From contig JAVGWX010000001.1 in NCBI GenBank assembly GCA_036924085.1, positions 2,889,603 through 2,953,602 of the forward strand: a DNA stretch of 64,000 bases. Direction: 5' to 3'. Numbering within the stretch: the stretch's first letter is position 1; the number at the start of each line of letters is the position of its first letter. This DNA is from Ariolimax columbianus (taxonomy: Eukaryota; Mollusca; Gastropoda; Stylommatophora; Arionidae). The notes under the pieces are model-generated. The model was not told the origin of the DNA, made no database searches, and was given only the letters and a program-made list of their open reading frames with translations. This document shows, piece by piece, positions 56,301 through 62,705 of this stretch. The position numbers were made by a program, and so were the translations under genes.

Positions 56301-58272
56301 CAGGTGACAGATAGGAGATCAACTGTCCCAGGTGACAAATAGGAGATCAACTGTCCCAGGTGACAGATAGGAGATCAACTGTCCCAGGTGACAGATAGGA
56401 GATCAACTGTCCCAGGTGACAGATAGGAGATCCACTGTCCCAGGTGACAGATAGGAGATCCACTGTCCCAGGTGACAGATAGGAGCATGGTATTTGACAA
56501 AGATATGGAATCTGTTGTTGAAGTAATACATTGTGTAACTAATATTTGTGGAGTATTACAATTGTAAGCCTGTATGTCCTGGGAGGAACAGAAGAGGACC
56601 ACTGTTCCAAGCATGTCGCCAAAGACTATTAAAAAGGGCTGTGCTACTTCATCATGTAAAATGAATGGCTACAGAAATGACCACTGCATCAGGGCACACT
56701 AATGCTTTATATAGACTTCCTGTGAGGTATATCTGCTGCAGTGTTCTCCTCATTTTTCATATAAAGTCAAAAGGAGACAAGAGAAAGATCACATTTTATT
56801 TCATCCCTATTTTAAAAAATAGTATATTTCTTCAAACATTATTTGTGAAGGATTCAATTTCTCTAACTAATTTATGTAAAGGATTACATGTCTATAATTA
56901 GTATTTGTGAAGGATTACATTTCTATAACCAATGTTTGCGAAGTAGAAATATTGTTTAGTAATAGACTTAACATTAATCAACTTAAATCATTCTGAAAAT
57001 GACAAAAATGTGTTCTTTTTAATAATGGAACAATTATTAATTTTAAATTGGAACATTTTTTTCAAACTCTGAATGTAACAAACTATCAACCAATGTAAGC
57101 ATTACCCTTCTGAAAGCAAAATTTGGCCGATTCTGTGACAGAGAACTGATTTTTAAAATCTTTGCATATTTTAATGACACAAGTAATATGCATTTCATTA
57201 GCAAAATGAAATGAGACTTTACATAGAAGTTTAGTTAAACAATATCTCAGAAACATAATATAAAGACTATCCATACAAGCAGTGAGTACAACAGAAAACA
57301 ATGACTGGCAAAAAGAAACAAATTAAAATAATTAATTAGTCAAACAGCTGACAGCAGGCAAACTTTCAGTTATGTTGAACTGTTAATCAAAACTATACGT
57401 TTGTGGCATGTATACAACAAGTGGGAATATTTTCAATCCGATAATGGCTAGCTTTCAGCTTCTGTTATCTCTATGATGGCTGAATTTGTATGTTGGGCAT
57501 GAACACTGTTTGACTTAAAGCGATCAAAGTGGATATATATTGAAATTACAGATGACAACACACAAGGCAGCCAGACACACATAAGGTAGCCAGACACATA
57601 AGGTAGCCAGACACACACAAGGTAGCCAGACACTCACAAGGTAGCCAGACACTCACAAGGTAGCCAGACACACATAAGGTCAAGGTAGCCAGACACACAA
57701 AAGGTCAAGGTAGCCAGACACACACACACACATGAGTACAGAGAGATACAGAATCTATACTGGACTCTGAGAGCCAGACTCTTACACACATGAGTACAGA
57801 GGGATACATAATTAAAACTGGACTCTCTCTGAGAGTCAGACTTTTACACACATGAGTACAGAGGGATACAGAATCTATACTGGACTCTGAGAGCCAGACT
57901 CTTACACACATGAGTACAGAGGGATACATAATTAAAACTGGACTCTCTCTGAGAGTCAGACTTTTACACCCATGAGTACAGAGGGATACAGAATCTATAC
58001 TGGACTCTGAGAGCCAGACTCTTACACACATGAGTACAGAGGGATACAGAATCTATACTGGACTCTGAGAGCCAGATACATGTTAATAAAGTTTATTTAC
58101 TACATCTACTACCAATATGTGGAAGTCTCAGCAGATTATAAACGACGACCATGACAACAACAACAACGCCAGCACAGACTTGAGGTATCACCTGAACTAG
58201 CTGCACCACAGCTCCCTTGCTGTCCCCACCATCATCATGGTTGGGGCCTCGCTCCATTTCGGTACTAGGTTT
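29717..58272 (-). CDS. TACC: transforming acidic coiled-coil protein (TACC) gene span
   Basis: Eight exons on the minus strand (58192-58272, 45372-45550, 41874-41917, 38444-38511, 36080-36172, 34781-34887, 33217-33337, 29717-29779) have canonical GT/AG borders and join in consistent phase into 756 nt, 251 residues plus stop. The product is the C-terminal TACC domain, a parallel coiled coil: VLRYSQSDW, EFEKTISQ, RRYEKSKSIIDGF, EEQLKQC, QAEEKLDKANEDI and the closing KENQELTAICDELI are hallmarks. In known animals this domain binds the microtubule polymerase ch-TOG/XMAP215/Msps and, when phosphorylated by Aurora A, acts at centrosomes and spindle microtubules. The N-terminal part is not identified and probably lies upstream. 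Introns run from 1.2 to 12.6 kb and are packed with minisatellites and retroelement debris. Confidence 0.95.
29780..30049. other. TACC intron sequence
   Basis: AT-rich and unique; nothing recognised. Confidence 0.5.
30050..30425 (-). pseudogene. LINE C-terminal remnant in a TACC intron
   Basis: On minus it reads LLNGSESWILD, then FMNRCLQHG, then RRRCWHWIGHTLH, then RHTLFWNQRSKRSRCKP. This is the conserved order of LINE ORF2 C-termini (YGSETW, NRCLR, RRWRWIGHTLR, ALxWNPQGKRKRGRP), with frameshifts. Confidence 0.78.
30448..31290. repeat. 47-bp minisatellite
   Basis: About 18 units containing gatgtagataaatgagtcgt. Two sub-types alternate in blocks (cacctctcggagtgtggtgt and ctacctcttggaatggggtg). 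Confidence 0.95.
31291..32237. other. TACC intron sequence, unique
   Basis: No exon or element recognised. A small tandem pair (taatgtaatagatgg) lies near 31685. Confidence 0.45.
32238..32626. repeat. 32-bp minisatellite
   Basis: About 12 units containing caagatcaggtgaagttgat, very homogeneous. The last unit (gtataacaggatc, 32614-32626) is the left target-site duplication of the adjoining retroposon. Confidence 0.95.
32627..33111 (-). mobile_element. (GAA)-tailed SINE-like retroposon, copy 6, full length with an internal array
   Basis: Perfect 13-bp direct repeats gtataacaggatc flank it at 32614-32626 and 33112-33124. On minus it starts gaggtcaaagatgcagcagt, contains gccagtgactcatggctgac and ggccctggaaacaggcaaca, and ends in accgaagaagaa. 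A 15-bp array has grown in its middle. It sits in the TACC intron before the last exon, opposite to copies 1-5 and parallel to the gene. Confidence 0.92.
32763..32968. repeat. 15-bp minisatellite inside the retroposon
   Basis: About 13 units of tagcctagactagtg with tacag and gacgag variants. Confidence 0.95.
33217..33337 (-). CDS. TACC: TACC exon encoding KANEDIEKVKK...
   Basis: The acceptor is tttccttgaacag and the donor is aaa then gtatgt. The 121 nt start with one base that completes the Lys codon from the previous exon (phase 2), then 40 codons to a phase-0 end. It encodes ANEDIEKVKKSTKSD, then LEASIKKSELRISSLEESL, matching the LQASLRKEQMRIQSLEKTL-type heptads of the TACC domain. Confidence 0.96.
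33338..33831. other. TACC intron sequence
   Basis: Unique and A-rich; an 82-codon plus-strand frame at 33435-33683 has no recognisable family. Confidence 0.4.
33832..34636. repeat. 33-bp minisatellite, open on both strands
   Basis: About 25 units containing cctccaacaaaaccaagcct, with 30-bp and variant units. Eleven-codon periodicity gives NTPPTKPSLTN on plus and LGFVGGVLFVR on minus. It lies in a TACC intron; not coding. Confidence 0.95.
34781..34887 (-). CDS. TACC: TACC exon encoding NEEQLKQCMED...
   Basis: The acceptor is gtgcttgtttcag and the donor is gataa then gtaaga. The 107 nt start in phase 0 and end in phase 2. It encodes NEEQLKQCMEDLQSKLKKAE, then LRSQAEEKLDK, corresponding to KNEE-LKKCVEDYL and HAEEKL-KANEE of vertebrate TACCs. 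Confidence 0.96.
34900..35025. repeat. about 32-bp degenerate tandem repeat
   Basis: Four imperfect copies of atgaggaaactcctgtacaa. Confidence 0.85.
35021..35055. mobile_element. possible mariner terminal inverted repeat relic
   Basis: tacgaggcatgaccaaagga resembles the outer end of many mariner elements (TACGAGG..TGACCAAAAAG). No transposase is seen next to it. Confidence 0.35.
35222..35520 (+). mobile_element. tRNA-derived SINE, third family (ggtacctga body)
   Basis: tRNA-like head with a perfect A box tagcgcagtgg (about 35235) and B-box ggttcaactcc (about 35277, one mismatch), followed by cacc and a body with gggtacctgatttatggtta and aaggcagagggaag. The body recurs at 36330-36530 (minus) and 45833-46030 (plus). 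It lies in a TACC intron. Confidence 0.78.
35675..36079. repeat. degenerate GTGA/CTGA-based array starting at a TACC splice donor
   Basis: On minus the intron opens gtgagtcactgactgactga and goes on with variants such as aatgtgtgagtcactgagtg for about 400 nt. The first repeat unit is the splice donor of the 36080-36172 exon. A longer duplicated block is seen on plus (tcctcactcagtcagtgact at about 35787 and 35913). Confidence 0.93.
36080..36172 (-). CDS. TACC: TACC exon encoding AIEDLQSVETAFSDL...
   Basis: The acceptor is tctccacaacag and the donor is cga then gtgagt. Its 93 nt are phase 0 at both ends. It encodes AIEDLQSVETAFSDLHRRYE, then KSKSIIDGFKR, the TACC signature -DLNSVEKSLADLFRRYEKMKEVIEGY-. 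The donor is the first unit of a tandem array. Confidence 0.97.
36173..36330. other. TACC intron, AT-rich
   Basis: Nothing recognised. Confidence 0.4.
36330..36530 (-). mobile_element. SINE fragment, third family
   Basis: On minus it reads ttggtacctgattcacaggt, then aaggaaggcaaggcagtggg, matching the body of the SINE at 35222. A B-box-like gttcaaactcc precedes it (about 36465). Diverged. Confidence 0.6.
36574..36695. repeat. 30-bp minisatellite within a LINE C-terminus
   Basis: Four units containing tcagtccatggcgataacga. On minus they encode IRYRHGLKID repeats that extend the last residues of the adjoining LINE protein. Confidence 0.95.
36696..37661 (-). pseudogene. LINE reverse transcriptase, thumb and C-terminus, decayed
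   Basis: On minus: DGGLFNGQSMHSKT, LLFADLIAITTHTE (an aspartate of FADD is lost), LTYLGSSVNNKLSLD, RIGKGATTMSRLTNRVWENK, VLSTLLCGSETW, NSYHMTCLRRIL, HMEDGRIPKGLLY, RWRGR-like GRIKNRI, then a C2H2-like CREDCSARIALASH at the end. The order is that of a single LINE ORF2. The SINE-like copy at 37679-37999 splits it. It lies in a TACC intron. Confidence 0.85.
37679..37999 (-). mobile_element. (GAA)-tailed SINE-like retroposon, copy 7, nested in a LINE
   Basis: 321 bp, starting on minus gcagcgcatgagctgcagtg, ending gagaacgaacgaagctaagc. Flanking 17-bp repeats ctgtgtgagagtgaatg (37662-37678) and ctgtgtgagggtgaatg (38000-38016) differ at one base. The repeats are LINE sequence and LINE coding resumes on the other side (RDQDGGIFIHPHT), so this is a clean nested insertion. 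Very like copy 5. Confidence 0.93.
38000..38075 (-). pseudogene. LINE reverse transcriptase, segment upstream of the nested retroposon
   Basis: On minus NHAFRDQDGGIFIHPHT, which continues into DGGLFNGQSM at 37661 once the retroposon and one target repeat are removed. Confidence 0.75.
38307..38395. repeat. CA/GA microsatellite
   Basis: Runs of ca and ga with two agacagaaatagca interruptions, just inside the TACC intron that follows the 38444 exon. Confidence 0.95.
38444..38511 (-). CDS. TACC: TACC exon encoding EKEKFKIDSHRTVQ...
   Basis: The acceptor is tctgcctccacag and the donor is gaccag then gtaagt. The 68 nt start with CT, completing an Ala codon from the upstream exon (phase 1), then 22 codons to phase 0. 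It encodes EKEKFKIDSHRTVQNVESER then DQ. Uninterrupted heptad-like pattern. Confidence 0.95.
38668..39748. repeat. 42/45-bp minisatellite, open in several frames
   Basis: About 26 units of 42 bp (contains caaggttatggcagcatgtt); a 45-bp variant carries aaccaaagc in place of acccgc. Variants tgtaccagc and tgtacaagc form long blocks, and a mixed block of about 560 bp looks duplicated. Open frames of over 370 codons on both strands are artefacts of the period. Confidence 0.96.
39896..41335. repeat. 48-bp minisatellite, open in many frames
   Basis: About 26 regular units (contains gggaggagtggggagtggac) then degenerate shorter units from 41165. gggatat and ggaatat variants are spread through it. 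48 bp is 16 codons; four overlapping frames of over 460 codons result. No gene. Confidence 0.96.
41336..41590. other. TACC intron sequence
   Basis: Nothing recognised. Confidence 0.4.
41590..41830 (-). pseudogene. LINE C-terminal remnant
   Basis: On minus VKWQESMRGQRKSYMEILKR, then SLIQCGINHDNLERVTTNHK, matching the G-R-RGRQ-KTYKDTLK-SLK-CGI----WE--A-DR-KWR end of LINE ORF2. Confidence 0.72.
41874..41917 (-). CDS. TACC: TACC exon encoding MIVAEFEKTISQLQ
   Basis: The acceptor is gtatgattgtttcag and the donor is caag then gtaaac. The 44-nt exon runs from phase 2 to phase 1: one G finishes the Arg codon, then 14 codons, then G starts an Ala codon. AEFEKTISQ aligns with the A-YEKTIAQ/-FEEVVYQ block of TACC proteins. 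Short, but the phase fit with both neighbours is exact. Confidence 0.94.
41965..43735. repeat. 33-bp minisatellite with a second, compound half
   Basis: The left part (to about 42890) is a regular 32/33-bp array (ctgatgttagagatatgata), open on plus as TDVRDMILMC(S/Q). From about 42890 to 43590 the units gain shorter forms (gatgtgatactaatgtgtca; atgttagaaatgtgatactg) arranged as a repeated compound block of 100-300 bp seen about four times. Confidence 0.95.
43800..44800 (+). pseudogene. non-LTR retrotransposon remnant (YLGVMLD type)
   Basis: Pieces in shifting frames: PKYLGVMLDCTLSYIAHCQE (about 44045), then DTAINEIGLIVTEGLKPT (about 44225), GVTPPETQRCVTSEHERE (about 44310), LKSRQSCLQST (about 44425) and a CPN-like ICSNRQETCNRDDM (about 44680). 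This is the order in jockey-like LINE ORF2 C-termini. It lies in the TACC intron, antisense to the gene. Confidence 0.7.
44821..45102. repeat. 94-bp tandem repeat, three copies
   Basis: Three virtually identical 94-bp copies (contains gtctattctctctactaaca). The identity suggests recent origin. Confidence 0.96.
45103..45371. other. TACC intron with CT/GA microsatellites
   Basis: Pyrimidine run near 45150 and a ga run near 45252. A minus frame from 45248 has an acceptor-like start but the wrong phase for TACC. Confidence 0.45.
45372..45550 (-). CDS. TACC: TACC exon encoding VLRYSQSDWNKLKQD...
   Basis: The acceptor is ccatcactatcag and the donor is atgag then gtttgc. The 179 nt run from phase 0 to phase 2, 59 codons. 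It encodes VLRYSQSDWNKLKQDMELNF, then NKERDWSLMLAERDKK, then VLEETNRKVKHTNEDM. The -YSQ-D- motif marks the start of the TACC coiled coil in this family; the rest is heptad-rich. Confidence 0.95.
45833..46030 (+). mobile_element. tRNA-derived SINE, third family (diverged)
   Basis: A-box-like cagcgcagtgg (about 45837, one mismatch) and a decayed B box (ggtttggtccc). The body taggtaccaaaataatctgg, then aagtaaaggcggccg, parallels the SINE at 35222. Confidence 0.6.
46222..46410. repeat. 74-bp tandem repeat
   Basis: About 2.6 copies containing accagcaacagttgacactt. Confidence 0.93.
46411..47039. other. TACC intron sequence
   Basis: Small imperfect repeats (gttggcccatgggatagttt / gctggtccatgggacagttt; agctacctgac). 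No exon recognised. Confidence 0.4.
47040..47910 (+). pseudogene. CR1/jockey-type LINE with multiplied reverse-transcriptase motif
   Basis: The RT block PQGSVLGPILFWIYINDLD then MITKFADDTKLC (motif C FADD intact at about 47438) is preceded by three extra tandem copies of the PQGS segment. After an internal deletion near 47490, the C-terminus follows: NYSYEERLRKTGLQCLEERR, KMIRGIDKLDYNKF, RSRLDIRKYFVSQRVVNAWN, ALPREVVEAGTISAFKNKVD then stop at about 47829. Antisense in the TACC intron. Confidence 0.88.
47090..47433. repeat. 80/92-bp tandem copies of an RT motif
   Basis: Four copies of a segment containing gagtgccccagggctcg. Copies 1 and 3 lack about 12 bp of the gttttgggaccaattttgtt stretch. 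The unit covers the PQGS-to-MIT region of the LINE reverse transcriptase. Confidence 0.95.
47911..48007. other. spacer
   Basis: Short AT-rich spacer after the LINE 3' end. Confidence 0.4.
48008..48766. repeat. 31-bp minisatellite abutting a candidate exon donor
   Basis: About 24 units of 29-31 bp (catatgaatccccagctcac). On minus each unit begins gatgtgagctgggg; the outermost unit is the donor of the candidate exon 48763-48855. Confidence 0.95.
48763..48855 (-). CDS. candidate TACC exon (alternative or extra)
   Basis: On minus an acceptor (gcaagtctcctcag) with a ttctgac branchpoint-like string about 27 nt upstream precedes 93 open nt, then a donor (gat then gtgagc). Phase 0 at both ends fits exactly between the exons at 58192 and 45550. 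It encodes YVYHYEDYSVDPHLVNQT, then PVFRKSDAD. I see no certain family match, so inclusion in TACC is inference. The longer frame (48733-49053) around it continues upstream without repeats. Confidence 0.38.
48856..49310. other. TACC intron sequence
   Basis: Contains a (caa)n run near 49001; no other feature. Confidence 0.4.
49311..50735. repeat. 50-bp minisatellite with higher-order structure
   Basis: 28 units of exactly 50 bp (contains aaccttgaaggagaaagacc). The variant ending (ggtacctacc, ggcacgtacc, ggcatgtacc, gacatgtacc) follows a three-unit rhythm: the ggtacctacc type recurs every third unit (units 3, 6, 9, 13, 16, 19, 22, 25), and units 16-27 repeat as a six-unit, 300-bp block. Confidence 0.97.
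50888..51300. repeat. 40-bp minisatellite
   Basis: About ten units containing ggtctggttggagagggttg; strongly G-rich on plus. Confidence 0.95.
51301..51887. other. TACC intron sequence
   Basis: Nothing recognised. Confidence 0.4.
51888..52392. repeat. 40-bp minisatellite
   Basis: About 12.5 units containing aacctttaatcattgtatat, with ccaaacact and tattccc variants. The run of variants around 51985-52050 repeats at about 52165-52250. Confidence 0.95.
52533..52843. repeat. 76-bp tandem repeat, four copies
   Basis: Four nearly identical copies containing gtgcctagataaatgtcaac. Confidence 0.95.
52844..53126. other. TACC intron sequence
   Basis: Nothing recognised. Confidence 0.4.
53127..53520. 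repeat. 52-bp minisatellite
   Basis: About 7.5 units containing cctgtccctttgttcagtga. Confidence 0.95.
53521..53879. other. TACC intron sequence
   Basis: Nothing recognised. Confidence 0.4.
53880..55445 (-). pseudogene. LINE reverse transcriptase, long decayed copy
   Basis: On minus, in order: EIQRYADTNDPKRFYDALK (about 55430), ADGTALMIDKVDILE, GKVPGQIPAELYTAGG, LLSIAGQILARVMLNRL, LLPESQCVFRADDGAVDMIF, DLYMTFVDLTKVFDT (motif A), MAKFGYPEKFIIVVRQFHDG, LLFADDCPIN (motif C), NFGLTVNTKKTEVMF, AVDSFTYLGSILTREGNID, ALGRLRENVWDWQGI and VYRAV. Same sense as TACC, in its largest intron. Broken by frameshifts and by a three-fold repeat in motif A. Confidence 0.9.
54600..54768. repeat. 56-bp tandem triplication in RT motif A
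   Basis: Three copies containing gtcaaatacctttgtcaggt; on minus each carries the LTKVFDTINR part of the catalytic motif A of the surrounding LINE. Confidence 0.95.
55446..55555. other. TACC intron spacer
   Basis: Short, nothing recognised. Confidence 0.4.
55556..55890. repeat. 41/46-bp minisatellite
   Basis: About eight units containing gtcttgttgccctctcagat; longer units insert atgag. Confidence 0.95.
55891..56149. other. TACC intron sequence
   Basis: A plus-strand frame at about 55955-56070 is open but not recognised. Confidence 0.35.
56150..56487. repeat. 28-bp minisatellite
   Basis: Twelve almost perfect units containing ctgtcccaggtgacagatag. Confidence 0.96.
56488..57559. other. TACC intron, AT-rich unique sequence
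   Basis: The longest array-free stretch in the largest TACC intron. A small degenerate repeat (gtgaaggattacatttctat) lies at 56845-56935. No exon seen. Confidence 0.45.
57560..57724. repeat. 18-20-bp minisatellite
   Basis: About eight units of aaggtagccagacacacat with length changes; two units gain an extra aaggtc. Confidence 0.92.
57722..58075. repeat. 120-bp dimeric minisatellite
   Basis: Two related half units alternate (gagggatacagaatctatac, ending gagccagactctt; and gagggatacataattaaaac, ending gagtcagactttt). Spacing is exactly 120 bp (57781 and 57901 lines are the same), about three dimers. Confidence 0.94.
58192..58272 (-). CDS. TACC: TACC exon upstream of the coiled coil
   Basis: The acceptor is gtgtttgcttccag and the donor is gttcag then gtgata. 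The 81 nt are phase 0 at both ends. It encodes KPSTEMERGPNHDDGGDSK, then GAVVQLVQ, which leads into VLRYSQ of the next exon, as a short hydrophobic run does in other TACC proteins (for example VDLLQYSQ in vertebrates). The acidic, Gly-rich first half suits the linker before the coiled coil. Further 5' exons are not identified. Confidence 0.78.
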
Positions 58273-59314
58273 CTGGAAGCAAACACAATCTCCCATTTTA
58301 TATAGTGAAGAAAACACAAAAACTGTGAAAATATGAAACAGTGAATAAACAGAAAGTGACACAAACACCAACATCACTGGTTAACCACAAATCATTATTT
58401 GACATTTGCATTGAGTACTGTAAACTATTTCAAACTGCTCAGTCCTTCATTGACTACATTTGTTTGGAGGAATCGTGCAACTCACACAATCTGCTCACTG
58501 ATAAATATCTACATGAATATAGCTAAAACATACTTATTAAGGCATTTCTCTCCCTCTCTGCCAAGTTTAAGAATACAATTACAATATACTCTCCTACACT
58601 TTGTCTATCTCTTCCTCTCTGTATCTATATGTTATCCAACTCACCACATATTTTTAGAATCTTACAACTCACATAACTGACTCTCTCTGTTCATGTTAGA
58701 ATTTAGACTTGCATATCATATTTTTGATTAAAATACAATCAGAATATAACGATGAACACATCAGAAACAAACAGTTGGAAATGAAACAGTTAAATCAATC
58801 TGGAAAAGTTCAGTGGATAACACAATCAATTTCCAACAAAACACATGCTTTAGGTGGAAGTCAATGACTTGGTGGAACAACTGAAACCTGGTTCAACACA
58901 AGGAAAGTTGGCCAAACAAGCAACATGATTTATAACTGATCTTCACTCTAGTACTGTACATAGTGCATTAGTTAGCCTGACTAATCCACAAGTGCTCTTC
59001 ATCAATCAGCATCTGAGGAAGATGGTGGTCAAGTGTCAGTGGACTCCAGCATAACATCTCCAGACTGACACAGTATGGCTGAACACACGTGCTGCAGTAT
59101 GCAACTGGCCCTTCCTGTCTGGGTGAACATGTACACATCCAAACATGCATATAACAGACTGACACAGGTGTGTGTTGAATGATCTCCTAGCTAGGACCAA
59201 CATTCAGGCTTTCATATGTCAAACAGATGTGGAGTACATACGGCTGTCTATGTCCAATAGAAGTTAGTACTGCAGCAACAAGCTTCTGTGCTTATAGTAA
59301 CTAAAGTATGGCGA
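58273..59314. other. upstream TACC intron or 5' region, unique sequence
   Basis: No further exon secured on minus. Pyrimidine-rich near 58540-58625. A 65-codon minus frame at 58968-59165 has no recognisable family. Confidence 0.4.
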
Positions 59315-60895
59315 ACATGACAGGAGGGAGGGAAGAGGGGGGTGGGGGGAAGGGAGACGGGAGAGAGATAGAGCAAGAGAGAGTGAGGGGAGGGGGGCAG
59401 AGAGAGAGAAGGGAGAGAGAGAAGGGAGAGAGATAGAGCAAGAGAGAGTGAAGGGACAGAGAGGGTAGGGACAGAAAGAGAGGGTAGGGACAGAAAGAGA
59501 GAGCGACAGAGAGAGAGAGGGACAGAGAGAGAGAGAAGGAACAAGAGAGAGAAGGACAGAGAAAGAGAGGGGCAGAGGGAGAGAAGGGACAGAGAGAGAG
59601 AGAAGGGACAAGAGAAAGAAGGACAGAGAGAGAGTTAGGGACATCGAGAGAAGGGACAGAGAGAGAGTTAGGGACAGCGAGAAAGAGAGAAGAGAAAGAG
59701 AGAAGGGACAGAGAGAGAGAGGACAGAGAGAGAGTTAGAGAGAGAAGGGACAGAGTGAGAGAAGGGACAGATAGAGAGGGGCAGAGAGAGAGGGGCAGAG
59801 AGAGAAGGGACAAGAGAAAGAAGGACAGAGAGAGAGGGATAGAGAGAAGACAGAGAGAGAGAGAGAGTTAGGGACATGGAAAGAGAATTAGGGACAGAGA
59901 GAGTTAGGGACAGAGAGAGAGAGTTAGGGACAGAGAGGGAAAGAGTTAGGGACAGAGAAAGAGAGTTACGGACAGAGAGAGAAAAAGAGAGTTAGGGACA
60001 GAGAGAGAGAAGGGACAGAGAGAGATAAGGGACAGAGAATTAGGGACAGAGAGAGAGAGTTAGGGACAGAAATAGAGTTAGGGGCAGAGAGAGAGAGAGA
60101 AAAGGGACAGAGAAAGAGTTAGGGGCAGAGCGAGTTAGGGACAGAAAGAGAGAAGAGATAGAGAGAGAGAGTTAGGGACAGAGGGAGAGTTAGGGAAAGA
60201 GAGAGATAGTGATGGACAGAGAGAGAGTGTTAGGGACAGAGGGAAATGGAGACAGAGAGAGTTAGGGACAAAAATAGAGTTAGGAACAGAGAGAGAAAGG
60301 GACAGAGAGAGGAAGAAGGGATAGATAGAGTTAGGGACAGAGACAGAGCAGGACAGAGGGAGAGTTAGTGACAGAGAGAGAGTTAGGGACAGAGAGAGAG
60401 TTAGGGACAGAGAGAGATAGTGATGGACAGAGAGAGAGAGTTAGGGACAGGGGGAGATGGAGACAGAGAGAGAGTTAGGCACAAAAAGAGAGTTAGAACA
60501 GAGAGAGGAAGAAGGGACAGAGACAGAGGGAGAGTTAGGGACATAGAGAGAGAGTTAGGGACATAAAGAGAGTTAGGGACAGAAAGAGAGTTAGGGACAG
60601 AAACAGAGTTAGGGACAGAAAGAGAGTTAAGGACAGAAAGAGAGTTAGGGACAGAAAGAGAGTTAGGGACAGAAATAGAGTTAGGGACAGAAAGAGAGTT
60701 AGGGACAGAAAGAGAGTTAGGGACAGAAAGAGAGTTAGGGACAGAAAGAGAGTTAAGGACAGAAAGAGAGTTAAGGGCAGAGAGAGATAGTGAGGAACAG
60801 AGAGAGATAGTGAGGAACAGAGAGAGAGAGAGAGGGACAGAGAGAGAGAGGGACAGAGAGAGAGAGAGTTCAGGACAGAGAGAGACAGACAGAGA
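59315..60895. repeat. purine-rich GA array, 1.6 kb
   Basis: Almost pure purine on plus: gggacagagagagagttagg motifs in many lengths, with an 18-bp regular section (gttagggacagaaagaga) at 60540-60770. Frames on minus are Leu/Ser/Pro artefacts. Confidence 0.97.
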
Positions 60896-61017
60896 AGCAG
60901 AGAGTGACCGTGTAGAGTTGAGTACTGCATTCAGTGAAATATGTTAGGGCTGGCAAGCACATGGGTAACTGCAAAATGCAAGAACTTCACAGCTTGTACA
61001 GAACAGTTAGTTCACAC

Positions 61018-61262
61018 TGATGTACACAGACAGTTCTGGACAGCTGTACACAGACAGTTCTAGACAGATGTACACAGACAGTTACAGACAGATGTACACA
61101 GACAGTTCCAGACAGCTGTACAGAGACAGTTCCAGACAGCTGTACGACAGTTCCGGACAGCTGTACACATACAGTTCCAGACAGATGTACACAGTTCCAG
61201 ACACATTTACACAGAAAGTTCAAGACTACTGTACACAGAAAGTCAAACAGCTGTATGCAGAT
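61018..61262. repeat. 24-bp minisatellite
   Basis: About ten units containing gtacacagacagttccagac, degenerate to the right. Confidence 0.94.
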
Positions 61263-61317
61263 AGATCACGTACACATACAAAATTACAGACGTGACAACA
61301 GGATTATAGACAACTGG

Positions 61318-62445
61318 AGATTGTGTAAGACAGCTCAGCGTCCTCATCTTGTGTAAGACAGCTCAGCGTCCTCATCTTGTGTAATACAGCTCAGCGTCCT
61401 CATCTTGTGTAAGACAGCTCAGCATCCTCATCTTGTGTAAGACAGCTCAGCGTCCTCATCTTGTGTAAGACAGCTCAGCGTCCTCATCTTGTGTAAGACA
61501 GCTCAGCGTCCTCATCTTGTGTAAGACAGCTCAGCGTCCTCATCTTGTGTAAGACAGCTCAGCGTCCTCATCTTGTGTAAGACAGCTCAGCATCCTCATC
61601 TTGTGTAAGACAGCTCAGCGTCCTCATCTTGTGTAAGAGCTCAGCATCCTCATCTTGTGTAAGACTCAGCTCAGCATCCTCATCTTGTGTAAGACTCAGC
61701 TCAGCATCCTCATCTTGTGTAAGACTCAGCTCAGCATCCTCATCTTGTGTAAGACTCAGCTCAGCATCCTCATCTTGTGTAAGACTCAGCTCAGCATCCT
61801 CATCTTGTGTAAGACTCAGCTCAGCATCCTCATCTTGTGTAAGACAGCTCAGCGTCCTCATCTTGTGTAAGATAGCTCAGCGTCCTCATCTTGTGTAAGA
61901 CAGCTCAGCGTCCTCATCTTGTGTAAGACAGCTCAGCGTCCTCATCTTGTGTAAGACAGCTCAGCGTACTCATCTTGTGTAAGACTCAGCTCAGCATCCT
62001 CATCTTGTGTAAGACTCAGCTCAGCATCCTCATCTTGTGTAAGAGCTCAGCGTCCTCATCTTGTGTAAGACAGCTCAGCGTCCTCATCTTGTGTAAGACA
62101 GCTCAGCGTCCTCATCTTGTGTAAGACTCAGCTCAGCGTCCTCATCTTGTGTAAGACTCAGCTCAGCGTCATCTTGTGTAAGAGCTCAGCTCAGCGTCCT
62201 CATCTTGTGTAAGAGCTCAGCTCAGCGTCCTCATCTTGTGTAAGAGCTCAGCTCAGCGTCCTCATCTTGTGTAAGAGCTCAGCTCAGCATCCTCATCTTG
62301 TGTAAGAGCTCAGCTCAGCGTCCTCATCTTGTGTAAGACTCAGCTCAGCGTCCTCATCTTGTGTAAGATAGCTCAGCGTCCTCATCTTGTGTAAGACTCA
62401 GCTCAGCGTCCTCATCTTGTGTAAGAGCTCAGCGTCCTCATCTTC
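61318..62445. repeat. 26/28/30-bp minisatellite
   Basis: About 40 units built on gtcctcatcttgtgtaagac. Three length classes depend on the joint (agagctcag, agacagctcag, agactcagctcag), plus a gcgtcc or gcatcc variant; classes cluster in runs. Confidence 0.96.
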
Positions 62446-62519
62446 TCAATGAAGATGGACTAACATACTGGTTGCTGCTAACAACTTGAAATAGCTAGAA
62501 GATGATGGATGATGCAACA

Positions 62520-62680
62520 GCATGACTGAGAACAGACACCAATCATGCCCAGGCTCAGACACATGACTGACAGCAGCCCTCAAGCATGTACAGGCTGAGT
62601 CATATGACTGACAACAGCCCTCAATCATACCCAGTCACATGACTGACAACAGTCCACAATCATGCTTAGGCTCAAAGTAT
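62520..62680. repeat. 35-42-bp degenerate tandem repeat
   Basis: Four imperfect copies of catgactgacaacagccctc ... caatcatgcccagg. Confidence 0.85.
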
Positions 62681-62705
62681 CCAAACTGGAAACATAAGAT
62701 CAATG

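Noticed and set aside
59248..60930. Leu/Ser/Pro-rich minus-strand frames
   Set aside because: Translation of the GA/TC low-complexity tract.
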